The translations under genes were made by a program, and so were the position numbers. From JAEUIT01 sp044220875 (GTDB lineage Bacteria; Planctomycetota; Phycisphaerae; Phycisphaerales; SM1A02), in NCBI GenBank assembly GCA_044220875.1, contig JBGAQH010000004.1, positions 62,001 through 126,000 on the forward strand: a stretch of DNA of 64,000 bases, written 5' to 3'. The notes under the pieces are model-generated. The model was not told where the DNA came from. It saw nothing but the letters and a program-made list of their open reading frames with translations, and did not search any database. Positions 34,801-43,503 of this stretch are shown here, piece after piece. Each line of letters opens with the position of its first letter. Within the stretch, counting starts at the first letter, position 1.

Positions 34801-37638
34801 TCAGCCGTCCTGTCGCCGTCTCCACCAGACCAGAAGTCCCGCGAACGTGACGGTCGCCGGCATGCCGCCGGCCAGCAGCGCGAGCCACATCGCCCGGACC
34901 CCGTCGCTGATCGCGCCGATGCGGGCGACCTCGCGACCGCTCGCGCCTCCCGCCGCGTCGACCAGGGCGGGCTCTCCGCTGAGCCACGCGACCGAACTCA
35001 CCATGAGCTCGCGATTGCCCGGGCTGGCCAGCGCGAAGCGATTGCCGCCGAGGGATTGGGTCACGTCGGCGACCGCCGAGAGCATCCATCCGCCGCTGCC
35101 GACCACCACCGCCCGCTGCTCCTGATTCGTCCCCGGATCGCGGCGTTCGATGGCGACGACGATCGGCTGCGGCGCGGCGAATCGCTTCGCGTCCGGCACG
35201 GACTTCGTCGCCCGCGCGTCCTCGCGCCAGTCGTCCTCGAGCCAGCGATTCGAGCTCGGGGCGATCGCGGCGATGATCGTCGTCCCCGTCGAACTCTCGC
35301 CGATCCCGATCGGTGTCGGATGATTGAAGACCGCCGCCTGCCCGTCGAGGGCCGCACCGACCGGATGGGTGCGATTCGCCTCCTCGACCGGCTGCCAGGG
35401 CTGGACCTCGCTGCGGTCCTCGCTGATCGGCACGAGTTCGAGAATGACCTTTCCGGTCGCCACGGTCACGCCGAGCTGGGCGGCGACCGCGTCCCACGGA
35501 TCGCGCTGGCCGAAGAGCGGGAGGAGATTGCGGGCGAAGGTGACCATCACCGGCTGGCCGGTGCTGATGAGTTGCCGCGTCGCGTCGAGGAGCTTCCGTT
35601 CGCGTTCCGAGAGCTGCAGTCCCTCGCGCTTCAACGGCGGGACGACGACCCAGACGACGCGCTGGCCCTTCGGCGGCGCGGGCCGGTCACTCACCGTGAC
35701 GGCCCACTCGCGGACCGAGAAGCGGGCGGTCTTGAGGGCATCGGCCATCGCGCTCAGGTCGTTGCGGTCGGCCTTCGGCGCGAGCACCGACGACGGTTCG
35801 GCGTGCACGAACACCACCATCGGCATCGACGGAACGGTGAGCGATCGGATCGCGCCGGCCAACACCTGTTCGGCGCGGCCGGCGAAATCGAAGCCCAGCG
35901 TCGCCCGTCCGCTGCGGGCCGCCTGCTGCGGCACGATCTGCCAGGAGGGAATCGCAATCGCCCCGCGCGGCCCCATGATGACCGCGGCCTCGCCCTGACC
36001 GATGACGCGGCCGATGTCGCCAAGATCCAGCGGCGGAAGTTCCTCGAGGGCATATTGCTCGGCCCGCCGCTCGGTGGCCTGGGCTTCGAAGCGGGCTTCG
36101 GCGGAGCGGGCGTAGGTGATGAGCGCCGGGGCGAGCGAGCTGTTGCGGGCCCACTGTCCGCAGAGCGAGGCGGCGGTCGCGAGCTGGTCCGACCAAAGCC
36201 GGTCGTTGGCGACGAGCGCGCTGCGGGCCCCATCCCAATCGGGCAGCGGCCGCTCGGCGCCGGTCTTCAGGAGGTCGCGCACCGCATCGATGAAACTGCC
36301 GCCGGCCTTGCCCTCGGACTCCTGTCCGTCGAGCTCGGTGAGCTGGGCGAGTCCGCCGGCGAGTCGCTCGATCTGCTCGCGTGCCGGCGCGTCCTTCGCG
36401 TTCTCCTTCGAGAGCGCCGCGAGCACCTGGCGGAGCCGCGGCAATTCGGCGCGGGCGAATTCCTTGAGCGAGGCGTAGCCGGCGATGGCGCTGGCGAGGG
36501 CCGGATCCCATCGATCGATGGTCGGGCGGTTCGCGGCGGTGAGATCCTCGAGCAGTCGCTCATAGGCGGTCGCGGAGGCGAGGCCGTCCGGGTCAATGCG
36601 CTCGGCGACGAGCGACGGCGCCGCGGCGTGCATCCGATCGAGCACCTCATCGACCCGCCGCAGCGATGCCGGATCGGCCCGCTCCTCCGAGACGAGGAGC
36701 GCCACCCGCCAGTCGCCGCTCAGGGTTCGCAGGAGCGTTTCGGTCGAGGGGGCCAGCGAATAGGCCCGCGTCTTCGTCGCATCGAATTCGTACCGCAGCG
36801 AGGGGCGGGCGAAGAGGGCCGCGACGGCCAGCGCCGCGACGAACGCGCCGATGGCGAAGAGGGCGACCTCGAAGCGGGCCGCGGTGCGCCCGAGTCCGGA
36901 GCGGGCGCCTCCGCCGAAGCCGCCCTCGCGCACTCGTCCGAAGGAAACGCTCGCCACGGTGAGGGCGGCGATGATGATGCCGACGAAGTAGACGATGTTG
37001 GCGGTGTCGACGAGGCCGAGGACGAAGTCTTCGACGCGTCGCAGCGGATCGAGCCCGAACGCGAGCGGCGCCCATTCGACCGGGGCGATCGAGGCCAGGG
37101 CCCGGCCGCCGAGGGCGATCGCGACGAGGGCGAAGACCGGCACGAGAAAGGCGACGAGCTGGTTGGACGTGAGCGTCGACGCGAGCATGCCGACGGCGAG
37201 GAACGCGGCGCCCGCGAGCATCAGGCCGCCGATGCCGCAGGCGATCTCGCCCCAATCGGGACGGGCGTAGATCTCGAGCGAAAGGCCACAGGCGATGACG
37301 GGCAGGGCAACGAGCGCGGCGAGCAGGACGCAGCCGGCGACGAACTTGCCGACCACCGCCTGCCAGGGTCGGATCGGCGCGGCGAGCAGCGTTTCCCAGG
37401 TGCCCTGCCGGAACTCCTCGCTGAAGGATCGCATCGCGATCGCCGGCGCTGCGGCGAGAAGCGTCCAGGCCGCGGCGAGCATCACAACCCGCAGCGTCGC
37501 CGGCTCGCCGGTGCGGAGCGTGGTGATGACGTTGATCGCGCCCAAGAGTGCAGCGACCAGGCCGATGGTGACGTACGCGACCGGGGTCGCGAAGGTCGCG
37601 AGGAGCTCGCGGCGGAGGATGGCGCGAAGGGCGCTCAC
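34801..37638 (-). CDS. ABC transporter permease fused to GldG-like extracytoplasmic domain
   Basis: 945 residues combining two proteins that are usually separate. Residues 1-235 are an ABC-2/GldF-type permease with six membrane spans and the motif SFSEEFRQGTWETLLAAP. Residues about 265-945 match GldG (DUF4350/ABC-type uncharacterised transport): a membrane span (262-285), a long periplasmic region with ERADPASLRRVDEVLDRM, MVVFVHAEPS and VVWVVVPP, and a final membrane span (WLALLAGGMPATVTFAGLLVWW). In Bacteroidetes GldA-F-G supports gliding; in planctomycetes the role is unknown. The GTG/ATG start overlaps the ATPase gene stop by four bases. Confidence 0.9.
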   Translation of the reverse strand: MSALRAILRRELLATFATPVAYVTIGLVAALLGAINVITTLRTGEPATLRVVMLAAAWTLLAAAPAIAMRSFSEEFRQGTWETLLAAPIRPWQAVVGKFVAGCVLLAALVALPVIACGLSLEIYARPDWGEIACGIGGLMLAGAAFLAVGMLASTLTSNQLVAFLVPVFALVAIALGGRALASIAPVEWAPLAFGLDPLRRVEDFVLGLVDTANIVYFVGIIIAALTVASVSFGRVREGGFGGGARSGLGRTAARFEVALFAIGAFVAALAVAALFARPSLRYEFDATKTRAYSLAPSTETLLRTLSGDWRVALLVSEERADPASLRRVDEVLDRMHAAAPSLVAERIDPDGLASATAYERLLEDLTAANRPTIDRWDPALASAIAGYASLKEFARAELPRLRQVLAALSKENAKDAPAREQIERLAGGLAQLTELDGQESEGKAGGSFIDAVRDLLKTGAERPLPDWDGARSALVANDRLWSDQLATAASLCGQWARNSSLAPALITYARSAEARFEAQATERRAEQYALEELPPLDLGDIGRVIGQGEAAVIMGPRGAIAIPSWQIVPQQAARSGRATLGFDFAGRAEQVLAGAIRSLTVPSMPMVVFVHAEPSSVLAPKADRNDLSAMADALKTARFSVREWAVTVSDRPAPPKGQRVVWVVVPPLKREGLQLSERERKLLDATRQLISTGQPVMVTFARNLLPLFGQRDPWDAVAAQLGVTVATGKVILELVPISEDRSEVQPWQPVEEANRTHPVGAALDGQAAVFNHPTPIGIGESSTGTTIIAAIAPSSNRWLEDDWREDARATKSVPDAKRFAAPQPIVVAIERRDPGTNQEQRAVVVGSGGWMLSAVADVTQSLGGNRFALASPGNRELMVSSVAWLSGEPALVDAAGGASGREVARIGAISDGVRAMWLALLAGGMPATVTFAGLLVWWRRRQDG

Positions 37639-38639
37639 CGGCGCGAGCCCTCGGGCGTCGGTGCCGGATGGTCGGGACGCTGTCGGGTCGAGTCGAGGAA
37701 GAGCGATTCGAGCGAGGCCCGCTCGCGGCGCAGTTCGCGCGGGACGATGCCGGCGGCGGCGAGCGCCTGGGCGATTCGCTCGCGATGATCGACGCCGTCG
37801 CCGGAGGACGCGACGATCCGCTCCCAGCCGGTGCCAGTGTTGGCATCGGCGTCGGCGAGCGTTTCGGCGCGGAGTTCGCCCAGTCCCGGGACGGACGCCA
37901 GCACCTCGCGCAGGGCGTTCGGTCGTGATCCCAATCGTGATCCCCGGGCCTCGACGATGTACCGGTCGCTGCCGCGGGCTCGGAGGGCGTCGATCGAACC
38001 TTCGGCGACGAGGCGTCCGGACGCGATCAGGATCGCCGCGTCGCAGACCGCATCGATCTCGGCAAGGATGTGGCTCGAGAGCAGGACGGTTCGGTCGCTC
38101 CCGAGGCGGCGAAGGAGCGACCGAAACGTCAGGAGCTGGTTGGGGTCGAGACCCACGGAGGGTTCGTCGAGGATCACCAGTCGCGGGTTCCCCAGAATGG
38201 CCGCAGCGAGCCCGACCCGCTGGCGATAGCCCTTGCTCAGCGAGCCGACCAGCCGACCGAAGACCGGGGCCAGGTCGCAGGCCGCGACGGCCGCGTCGAT
38301 CGCGTCCCGTTCCCTCCCACCACGGAGTCCGATGAGTTCAGCGCGGTAGCGAAGGAACTCGCTCGTCCGCAACTCCGGATGGACCGGTGCCGACTCGGGG
38401 AGATAGCCGATCTGGCGGCGAGCGTCGTTCGCGTCCCGCCGCATGTCCAGGCCTGCGATGGTCAGCGACCCCTCGTCGGGAACGAGGAGGCCCGCGAGCA
38501 TGCGGATGGTCGTGGTCTTGCCGGCGCCGTTGGGGCCAAGCAATCCACAGACGCAGCGATCGGGCACCGAGAACGTCAGGTCCGTCACCGCGCGGACGGC
38601 GCCAAATCGCTTCGAGATGCCTCGGGCGTCAACTGTCAT
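37635..38639 (-). CDS. ABC transporter ATP-binding protein (GldA-like)
   Basis: 334 residues from the ATG at 38639 (MTVDARGISKRFG); an ATG 11 codons upstream is less likely. It has Walker A GPNGAGKT at 35-42, the Q-loop IGYLPESAPV, the signature LSKGYRQR, Walker B LVILDEPSVGLDP and the switch His in SSHIL. The C-terminal third (about 220-334) is the regulatory extension seen in GldA-like ATPases. It powers the permease encoded next, whose start overlaps this stop by four bases (ATGA). ATPase, GldFG fusion and DUF4340 protein form one operon. Confidence 0.93.
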   Translation of the reverse strand: MTVDARGISKRFGAVRAVTDLTFSVPDRCVCGLLGPNGAGKTTTIRMLAGLLVPDEGSLTIAGLDMRRDANDARRQIGYLPESAPVHPELRTSEFLRYRAELIGLRGGRERDAIDAAVAACDLAPVFGRLVGSLSKGYRQRVGLAAAILGNPRLVILDEPSVGLDPNQLLTFRSLLRRLGSDRTVLLSSHILAEIDAVCDAAILIASGRLVAEGSIDALRARGSDRYIVEARGSRLGSRPNALREVLASVPGLGELRAETLADADANTGTGWERIVASSGDGVDHRERIAQALAAAGIVPRELRRERASLESLFLDSTRQRPDHPAPTPEGSRR

Positions 38640-38815
38640 GGTGCCGCTGTCACGGTGCGGGAGCCCTGGCACTGTGCGGATCCACGACGGACCGACATGA
38701 GGGAGCGGGCATAGTATCGGCGGTGCACTGTCACGCCGTCGCGCGGCGGCGGTATGCTCCGCTCACCGTTTCCGGCGTTCCTCAGGCATCGAACTGCATC
38801 CCGTTTTGGCCACCC

Positions 38816-40465
38816 ATGGCCCCTCAGCGCCCTCGGCTCATTCTTCCTCCCGGCGTCACGTTGGACGACGCCACGCGAGCGACCCTCGCGAGCGCCTGTG
38901 AACTGGTCGACGCCGGCACGCCCGCCGGCCGGGCCGCCGCGGCGGCCTTGATCGCACCAACCATCAGCGAGGCGAGCGCCGCGAAGGTCCTCGAGGGCCT
39001 CGGTCAGGGGGTCGGGATCGTTGACCTGCAGGGCGAGGTGACCTGGATGAACCAGGAACTCGCGGCCCAGACCCCAGAGACGCTTCGCCGGATGGTCGAC
39101 ACCTGCGTCGACCTGCTGCGCTCGGCCAAGAGCGGGCTCCTGTCGCTCGCCGAAGGCCAATGGGAGCGACGGAGCTTCCGGGTCGGCAGCAACGCCTACG
39201 AGCTCGTGGCGACGGGGCTCGAGCCGGACGCCAAGGGACATCCGGCCAAGGTGGCGTCGCTCCTCCTGGACGTCTCGGAGCGGCGGCGGCTGCAGGAACG
39301 GATCGACGCGATCGATGCGGCGGGTTCGGAGCTCCTGAAGCTCGACTCCGAAACGATCGAGAAGATCAATCCCGCGGAGCGGCTCAAGGCCCTTGACGGT
39401 CGCGTCATCGCCGCGGTGCGAAATGTCTTCGGCTGGAGCCACTTCGAGTTCCGCCTGCTCCATCGCGAGACGAAACAGCTTGAGCTGGTCTTCTGCAGCG
39501 GCCTCGCGCCGCTGGGAATCGGCGAGAAGATCTTCGCCAGCGCCGAGGGCAACGGCATCTCCGGCCTCGTCGCGACGACCGGCGAGTCCTATCTCTGCAC
39601 GGACACGCGACGCGACCCCCGCTACCTCCGCGGGCTTCCGACCGCCGTGTGCACGCTCACCGTGCCCCTTCGGCTGCAGGACAAGGTCGTCGGCGTGTTC
39701 AACGTCGAGAGCGAGCGGCCCGACACCTTCGATGAGGAGGACCGCTTCTGCGCCGAGATCTTCGCCCGGTACGTGGCGCTGGCCCTCAACATTCTCGACA
39801 TGCTCGTGGTGGAGCGGCGGACGACGAACCGGCGCGTGGCGACCAACGTGCTCGGCGAGATCGCCGGGCCGCTTGACCAGGTGCGCATCGCCGCTGAGGC
39901 GATTGAGACGCATGCCGACGCGCGGACGATGGAGCTGGCCGAGCGCATCCTCGATGCCGTGTCGAGCGTGCGGCATCGGATCGAGGCGGCCACGAGCGGG
40001 CCGCAGACGATTCTCGGCGTCGAGGAGATCATGCGCGAGGGCGAGCGCGACCCGCTGCTCGAGGGCAAGCGCATTCTCGTCGCCGACGACGAGGCTTCGA
40101 TCCGCGAAACGATTCGCGAGGTGCTGGAACAGAAGGGCTGCGTGGTGGCGGCATTCGCCTCGGGCGCGCCGGCGATCGACCGTGCGAGGGCGGAAGCCGC
40201 GACGAGCACGCCCTTTGATCTGGTGATCAGCGACGTCCGCATGCCTGACCGCAACGGCTACGAGGTCTTCGCCGCGGTGAAGGAGGCGGATCCGCGGACG
40301 CCGGTGATCCTCATGACCGGCTTCGGCTATGACCCGCACCACTCGATCGTGCGTTGTAGCCAGGAGGGGCTCCACTGCTTCCTCTTCAAGCCCTTCCAGC
40401 TGACCCAGCTCTTGGAGGAAGTGCGAAAGGCCCTCACGCCCGTACAGCGGTCGACCGGCGAATGA
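38816..40465 (+). CDS. PAS-GAF-receiver signalling protein with degenerate histidine-kinase helix
   Basis: 549 residues from the ATG at 38816. The order is PAS (about 55-155; GIVDLQGEVTWMNQEL), GAF (185-330), a helical region (338-395) and a C-terminal receiver (417-540). The receiver has Asp424/Asp425, phospho-acceptor Asp473 in ISDVRMPD, Thr501 and Lys525 (FKPF), all intact. The helical region aligns with a HisKA dimerisation helix, but the H-box MSHEIRTPL-type sequence reads VLGEIAGPL, so the phosphorylated His is Gly347, and no HATPase domain follows. It therefore cannot be a normal hybrid kinase. The ATG of the S41 protease gene overlaps its stop. A TATGCT at 38753-38758 could be the -10. 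Confidence 0.85.
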   Translation: MAPQRPRLILPPGVTLDDATRATLASACELVDAGTPAGRAAAAALIAPTISEASAAKVLEGLGQGVGIVDLQGEVTWMNQELAAQTPETLRRMVDTCVDLLRSAKSGLLSLAEGQWERRSFRVGSNAYELVATGLEPDAKGHPAKVASLLLDVSERRRLQERIDAIDAAGSELLKLDSETIEKINPAERLKALDGRVIAAVRNVFGWSHFEFRLLHRETKQLELVFCSGLAPLGIGEKIFASAEGNGISGLVATTGESYLCTDTRRDPRYLRGLPTAVCTLTVPLRLQDKVVGVFNVESERPDTFDEEDRFCAEIFARYVALALNILDMLVVERRTTNRRVATNVLGEIAGPLDQVRIAAEAIETHADARTMELAERILDAVSSVRHRIEAATSGPQTILGVEEIMREGERDPLLEGKRILVADDEASIRETIREVLEQKGCVVAAFASGAPAIDRARAEAATSTPFDLVISDVRMPDRNGYEVFAAVKEADPRTPVILMTGFGYDPHHSIVRCSQEGLHCFLFKPFQLTQLLEEVRKALTPVQRSTGE

Positions 40466-41835
40466 GGCGATCCCGATGGTTGCTGGCCCCGCTCGCTGCG
40501 GGCGTGCTGGCTGCGGGGTGCGCCGCGCCGGCCAAGAACGAGCGGTACGCCCGGATGGTGGAGGATCTCGGTGCGGAGGTGCGCGCGGACCGCGATTCCG
40601 TTCCGCATGCGGGGCGCCACTGGAACGACATCGAGCCATCGCTGAGGGAGGCGGTGATCGCGGCCCCCAACGACGAGGCGCTCGTCCACGCCCTGGCTCG
40701 GCTGATGGATGCGTTGGGCGACCAGCACGCCGCCGTACACCCACGGCTGCCGTTCATGTTCACCAGGGCCCTGCCGCTCACCGTCGCACCGGTCGGCCAT
40801 GTCCTCTGGATCGGTCCCTTCCAGCCGCCGTTGGCTCCGGGGGAACCGTGGGGACGTCTTGAGACGATCGACGACGCGCCGATCCGGACCCTCAGTGGCG
40901 CCGCAGTGCAGCTCCTGGGTTTTGGCGATGGCTGGGCGACGATCGGTTGCCGACGAGGCGATGGCACGACCGTCCATCGCACAGTGCCTTTCGGGGCGTG
41001 GACCGTCAGTCCCATGCTCGGCATTGACCCCTATCAGCGCCAGTGGCTCGCGGCGAGTGCGTGCCGGCTTGCGCAGATTGGCCCTGAGCATGACCGCTGG
41101 ATCGACGTCGCCCGCCTCGGGGAGCGCGGCGAGCATGGCTACCTGCGGCCGCTCGGTGCGGTCGATCCGCCGAGCGCGTCCATGACGCCGGCGCATGTCT
41201 GCCCGCAGCCTCCCGCGACCTGCCCCTCGGAACAGGAGATCGATCGGGCGATCGAGCAGCTGCGCGGATGCGAGACGATCACGCTCGATTTGCAGGGGTG
41301 CGTCGGCGGCACCTGCCGTCATGCCGGGCGGATTGCCGCGTATCTCTTTCCGCCTGCGATCACCGTCGCGCCATTCACCCACCAGCGGTCGGCGCAGTCG
41401 TCGGGCGCTCGCGCTGGCGTCGAGTTCTCCTGGACGATGCGACCGGCGGATGAACGGCTCCATTGCCGCCGACTGATCGTGCTCGTCGACGGGAGCACCT
41501 GCAGCGCCGCCGAGCACATTCCGGCGGCGCTGCGGGCCTGTCCCGAGGTGACGATCATCGGCAGCCAGACCGCCGGCGCCGAGTTCTCCCGGACCCACCT
41601 CGTTGTGGCGGGTCGGATTGACGTCTATTTCGGCGGCGCCCCGGCGGTGTGGGCCGCGGGGTACGGCCCGGTCGAGGGCATTGGGGTCACGCCCGACATC
41701 GCCATCCCGATCGACGATCGCCTCGTGGCGACGGAAGGCCCCGTCGCCGCCATCGAGGCGTTCCGGCGCGCGTCGCTCGTCGCGGCCCTGCATGCGCTCG
41801 GACTCGATCCGGAGCGGTGGCTCGACCCAAGATAA
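40462..41835 (+). CDS. S41-like peptidase lipoprotein
   Basis: 457 residues, overlapping the signalling gene by four bases (ATGA). The N-terminus MRRSRWLLAPLAAGVLAAGC is a lipoprotein signal with Cys20. The C-terminal half resembles tail-specific/C-terminal processing peptidases of family S41: CETITLDLQGC, VLVDGSTCSAAEH with likely nucleophile Ser348, VTIIGSQTAGAEFS and the family ending GIGVTPDIAIPID. The expected general-base Lys is not evident at its usual spacing, so activity is uncertain. A PDZ domain is not obvious. Translational coupling suggests it works with, or is regulated together with, the upstream PAS-GAF-receiver protein. Confidence 0.82.
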   Translation: MRRSRWLLAPLAAGVLAAGCAAPAKNERYARMVEDLGAEVRADRDSVPHAGRHWNDIEPSLREAVIAAPNDEALVHALARLMDALGDQHAAVHPRLPFMFTRALPLTVAPVGHVLWIGPFQPPLAPGEPWGRLETIDDAPIRTLSGAAVQLLGFGDGWATIGCRRGDGTTVHRTVPFGAWTVSPMLGIDPYQRQWLAASACRLAQIGPEHDRWIDVARLGERGEHGYLRPLGAVDPPSASMTPAHVCPQPPATCPSEQEIDRAIEQLRGCETITLDLQGCVGGTCRHAGRIAAYLFPPAITVAPFTHQRSAQSSGARAGVEFSWTMRPADERLHCRRLIVLVDGSTCSAAEHIPAALRACPEVTIIGSQTAGAEFSRTHLVVAGRIDVYFGGAPAVWAAGYGPVEGIGVTPDIAIPIDDRLVATEGPVAAIEAFRRASLVAALHALGLDPERWLDPR

Positions 41836-41843
41836 GGACGGGA

Positions 41844-42126
41844 TTCTGCACTCTTCAATCAGAGTTCAACACAGAGGCACAGAGAACACAGAGGCTCACA
41901 GAGCAGAGATTTGCGGCGAAGAACACGCTTTCGAACCATGGGGCCTGACGTCCGCCGCACGGCTTGGCTGGAGCGACCTGAGCATTCTTCCTCGACCAAG
42001 CCTTCTCGTCTCTCCGACCGCGTGCCCGACGGCAGTCGCCTTCCTTTGCCTTTCCGCCGTGCGCCTTCTCTGTGGCCCTCCGTGTTCTCTGTGCCTCTGT
42101 GTTGACTCTGGCTGAAGAGTGCAGAA
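41844..42126. repeat. Inverted-repeat (MITE-like) element
   Basis: The left arm (41844-about 41908) begins TTCTGCACTCTTCA and contains CAACACAGAGGCACAGAGAA. The right arm (42065-42126) is its inverted copy, ending TGAAGAGTGCAGAA. The arms match over about 55 of 62 positions. The 156-base centre has no supported gene. The element starts nine bases after the S41 gene stop and ends 48 bases before the prmC stop, so it fills the convergent intergenic region. A third half-copy lies at 26853. No transposase or clear target-site duplication is visible. Confidence 0.85.
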
Positions 42127-42173
42127 CGCCGTGGAGAATGGCGCGGAGAATGGCGCACGCGATGAGCGAAGCG

Positions 42174-43310
42174 TTAGGAGCGCACCGCCGACAGCACCCG
42201 CGGAAGTCCCTCGAAGTCACTGACGATTTCGGCCGAGGACCAGACGCGCCGGTCGGCGACGAGGCGGAGGACCGCATCCCCCTGCCGGTATCCGATCTCG
42301 ACGAGCAGCAGGCCGCCGCTGCGCAGCCAATGCGGCGCCTCGGCGATCAGCGGACGGACGATGTCGAGACCGTCCTCGCCGCCGCGCAGGGCGCTCGCCG
42401 GTTCGTAGTCGCGCACGTTGGGTTCGACGTCGGCCCACTCGGCATCGCTGATGTAGGGCGGATTCGAGCAGAGGAGGTCGAAGGAATTGGGGCGCGAGCC
42501 GCGGAAGGGTTCGAAGAGGGAACCCTGGCGGACCTCGATCGCCTGGGTGAGGGCGTGCCGGGCGACGTTTCGTTTGGCAAGGGCGACGGCGTCGGGCGCG
42601 ATGTCCGTTGCAAGGCAGCGGAGGGAGAGTGCTGCGGGAGCGGACCCGCCTGCCTGCCGCCCGTCCGCGGGAGACGCGGAGCCGATTTGTATCTCGGGAA
42701 GTTCCTGGCTGGCCGGCGCGCTCGGGCGCGTTCCGCCGAGCGGGGCGCAACTCCGAACGCGGAGGGCATTCTGAAGCTCGGCCAGGATCGAGATGGCGAT
42801 GATGCCGGTGCCGGTGCCGATGTCGGCCATGCGCAGCGGCTGGCCGGGCATCGCGGCGCGGTACCACGCAACCGCACGCTCGACGATGGTCTCCGTCGCG
42901 GGGCGCGGGATGAGCGTCGAGGGACCGACCTCGAAGTCGCGACCTCGGAACGGCCATTGCCCGACGAGGTATTGCACCGGTTCGTGCTTGCCTGCGCGGA
43001 GGACGAGTTCGCGGAGCGTGGCCCGTTCGGCGTCGGTCGGGACTCGCTCGGAGTCCATGTAGAGGCGAAGGCGCTCGCAGCCGAGGACATGGCCAACGAG
43101 GATCTCGGCGCAGAGCCGCGGACTCTCGACGCCGCGCTCTTCCAGATGCGATTGGATCCACTTGAGGAGGGCCCGAATCGTCCATGGGCCGTCGGTGGGC
43201 TTCGACGGCGGCGACGAGGGGATTGACGGGGCGGAGGGTTGGCGCGAGATGCCCCCCCCACCACTTCCTCCGCGCGACGATGGCCGCGTCATTCCTGCGT
43301 CCGAGCTCAT
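42174..43310 (-). CDS. prmC: Release factor glutamine methyltransferase PrmC with insertion
   Basis: Methylates the GGQ glutamine of release factors RF1/RF2 using SAM. It has 378 residues from the ATG at 43310 (family about 280). A Ser/Gly/Pro-rich N-terminal extension of about 40 residues precedes the helical domain (SHLEERGVESPRLCAEILVGHVLG). The SAM motif DIGTGTGIIAIS, the acidic ATDIAPDAV and the catalytic NPPYI with SNPPY are present. Between the SAM loop and ATD lie about 55 residues, where E. coli has about 10: an insertion rich in Pro, Ala, Ser and Gly (for example GGTRPSAPASQE). ATG at 43292 is an alternative start. Confidence 0.9.
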   Translation of the reverse strand: MSSDAGMTRPSSRGGSGGGGISRQPSAPSIPSSPPSKPTDGPWTIRALLKWIQSHLEERGVESPRLCAEILVGHVLGCERLRLYMDSERVPTDAERATLRELVLRAGKHEPVQYLVGQWPFRGRDFEVGPSTLIPRPATETIVERAVAWYRAAMPGQPLRMADIGTGTGIIAISILAELQNALRVRSCAPLGGTRPSAPASQELPEIQIGSASPADGRQAGGSAPAALSLRCLATDIAPDAVALAKRNVARHALTQAIEVRQGSLFEPFRGSRPNSFDLLCSNPPYISDAEWADVEPNVRDYEPASALRGGEDGLDIVRPLIAEAPHWLRSGGLLLVEIGYRQGDAVLRLVADRRVWSSAEIVSDFEGLPRVLSAVRS

Positions 43311-43503
43311 GGGCGGCGATGGTACGTTCCCGCGCCGGCCGATCCGCGAAAACGGGCCAAACTTCCCGCTCATTCTGGGACGTTTTCCCACTGGTTCCGC
43401 TATGCTCCCCTCCCTTCCGTCCCCACGCCCCGACGCCTCAGCGGGGCGGGCTGCGATCCGTGTCGGCTCGCGTGCCCGTCCTTCGCCGTCGACGGCTCCC
43501 CCG

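Noticed and set aside
34624..37788. 1054-codon open frame antisense to the GldFG fusion and DUF4340 genes
   Set aside because: It spans two real genes on the other strand and its translation is Arg/Glu/Gly-rich with no motif.
41844..42126. CRISPR array
   Set aside because: Two inverted arms rather than regularly spaced direct repeats with unique spacers.
41859..42277. Short frames encoding NTEAQRTQR-type peptides
   Set aside because: They come from the inverted-repeat element and recur wherever this repeat occurs; not real genes.
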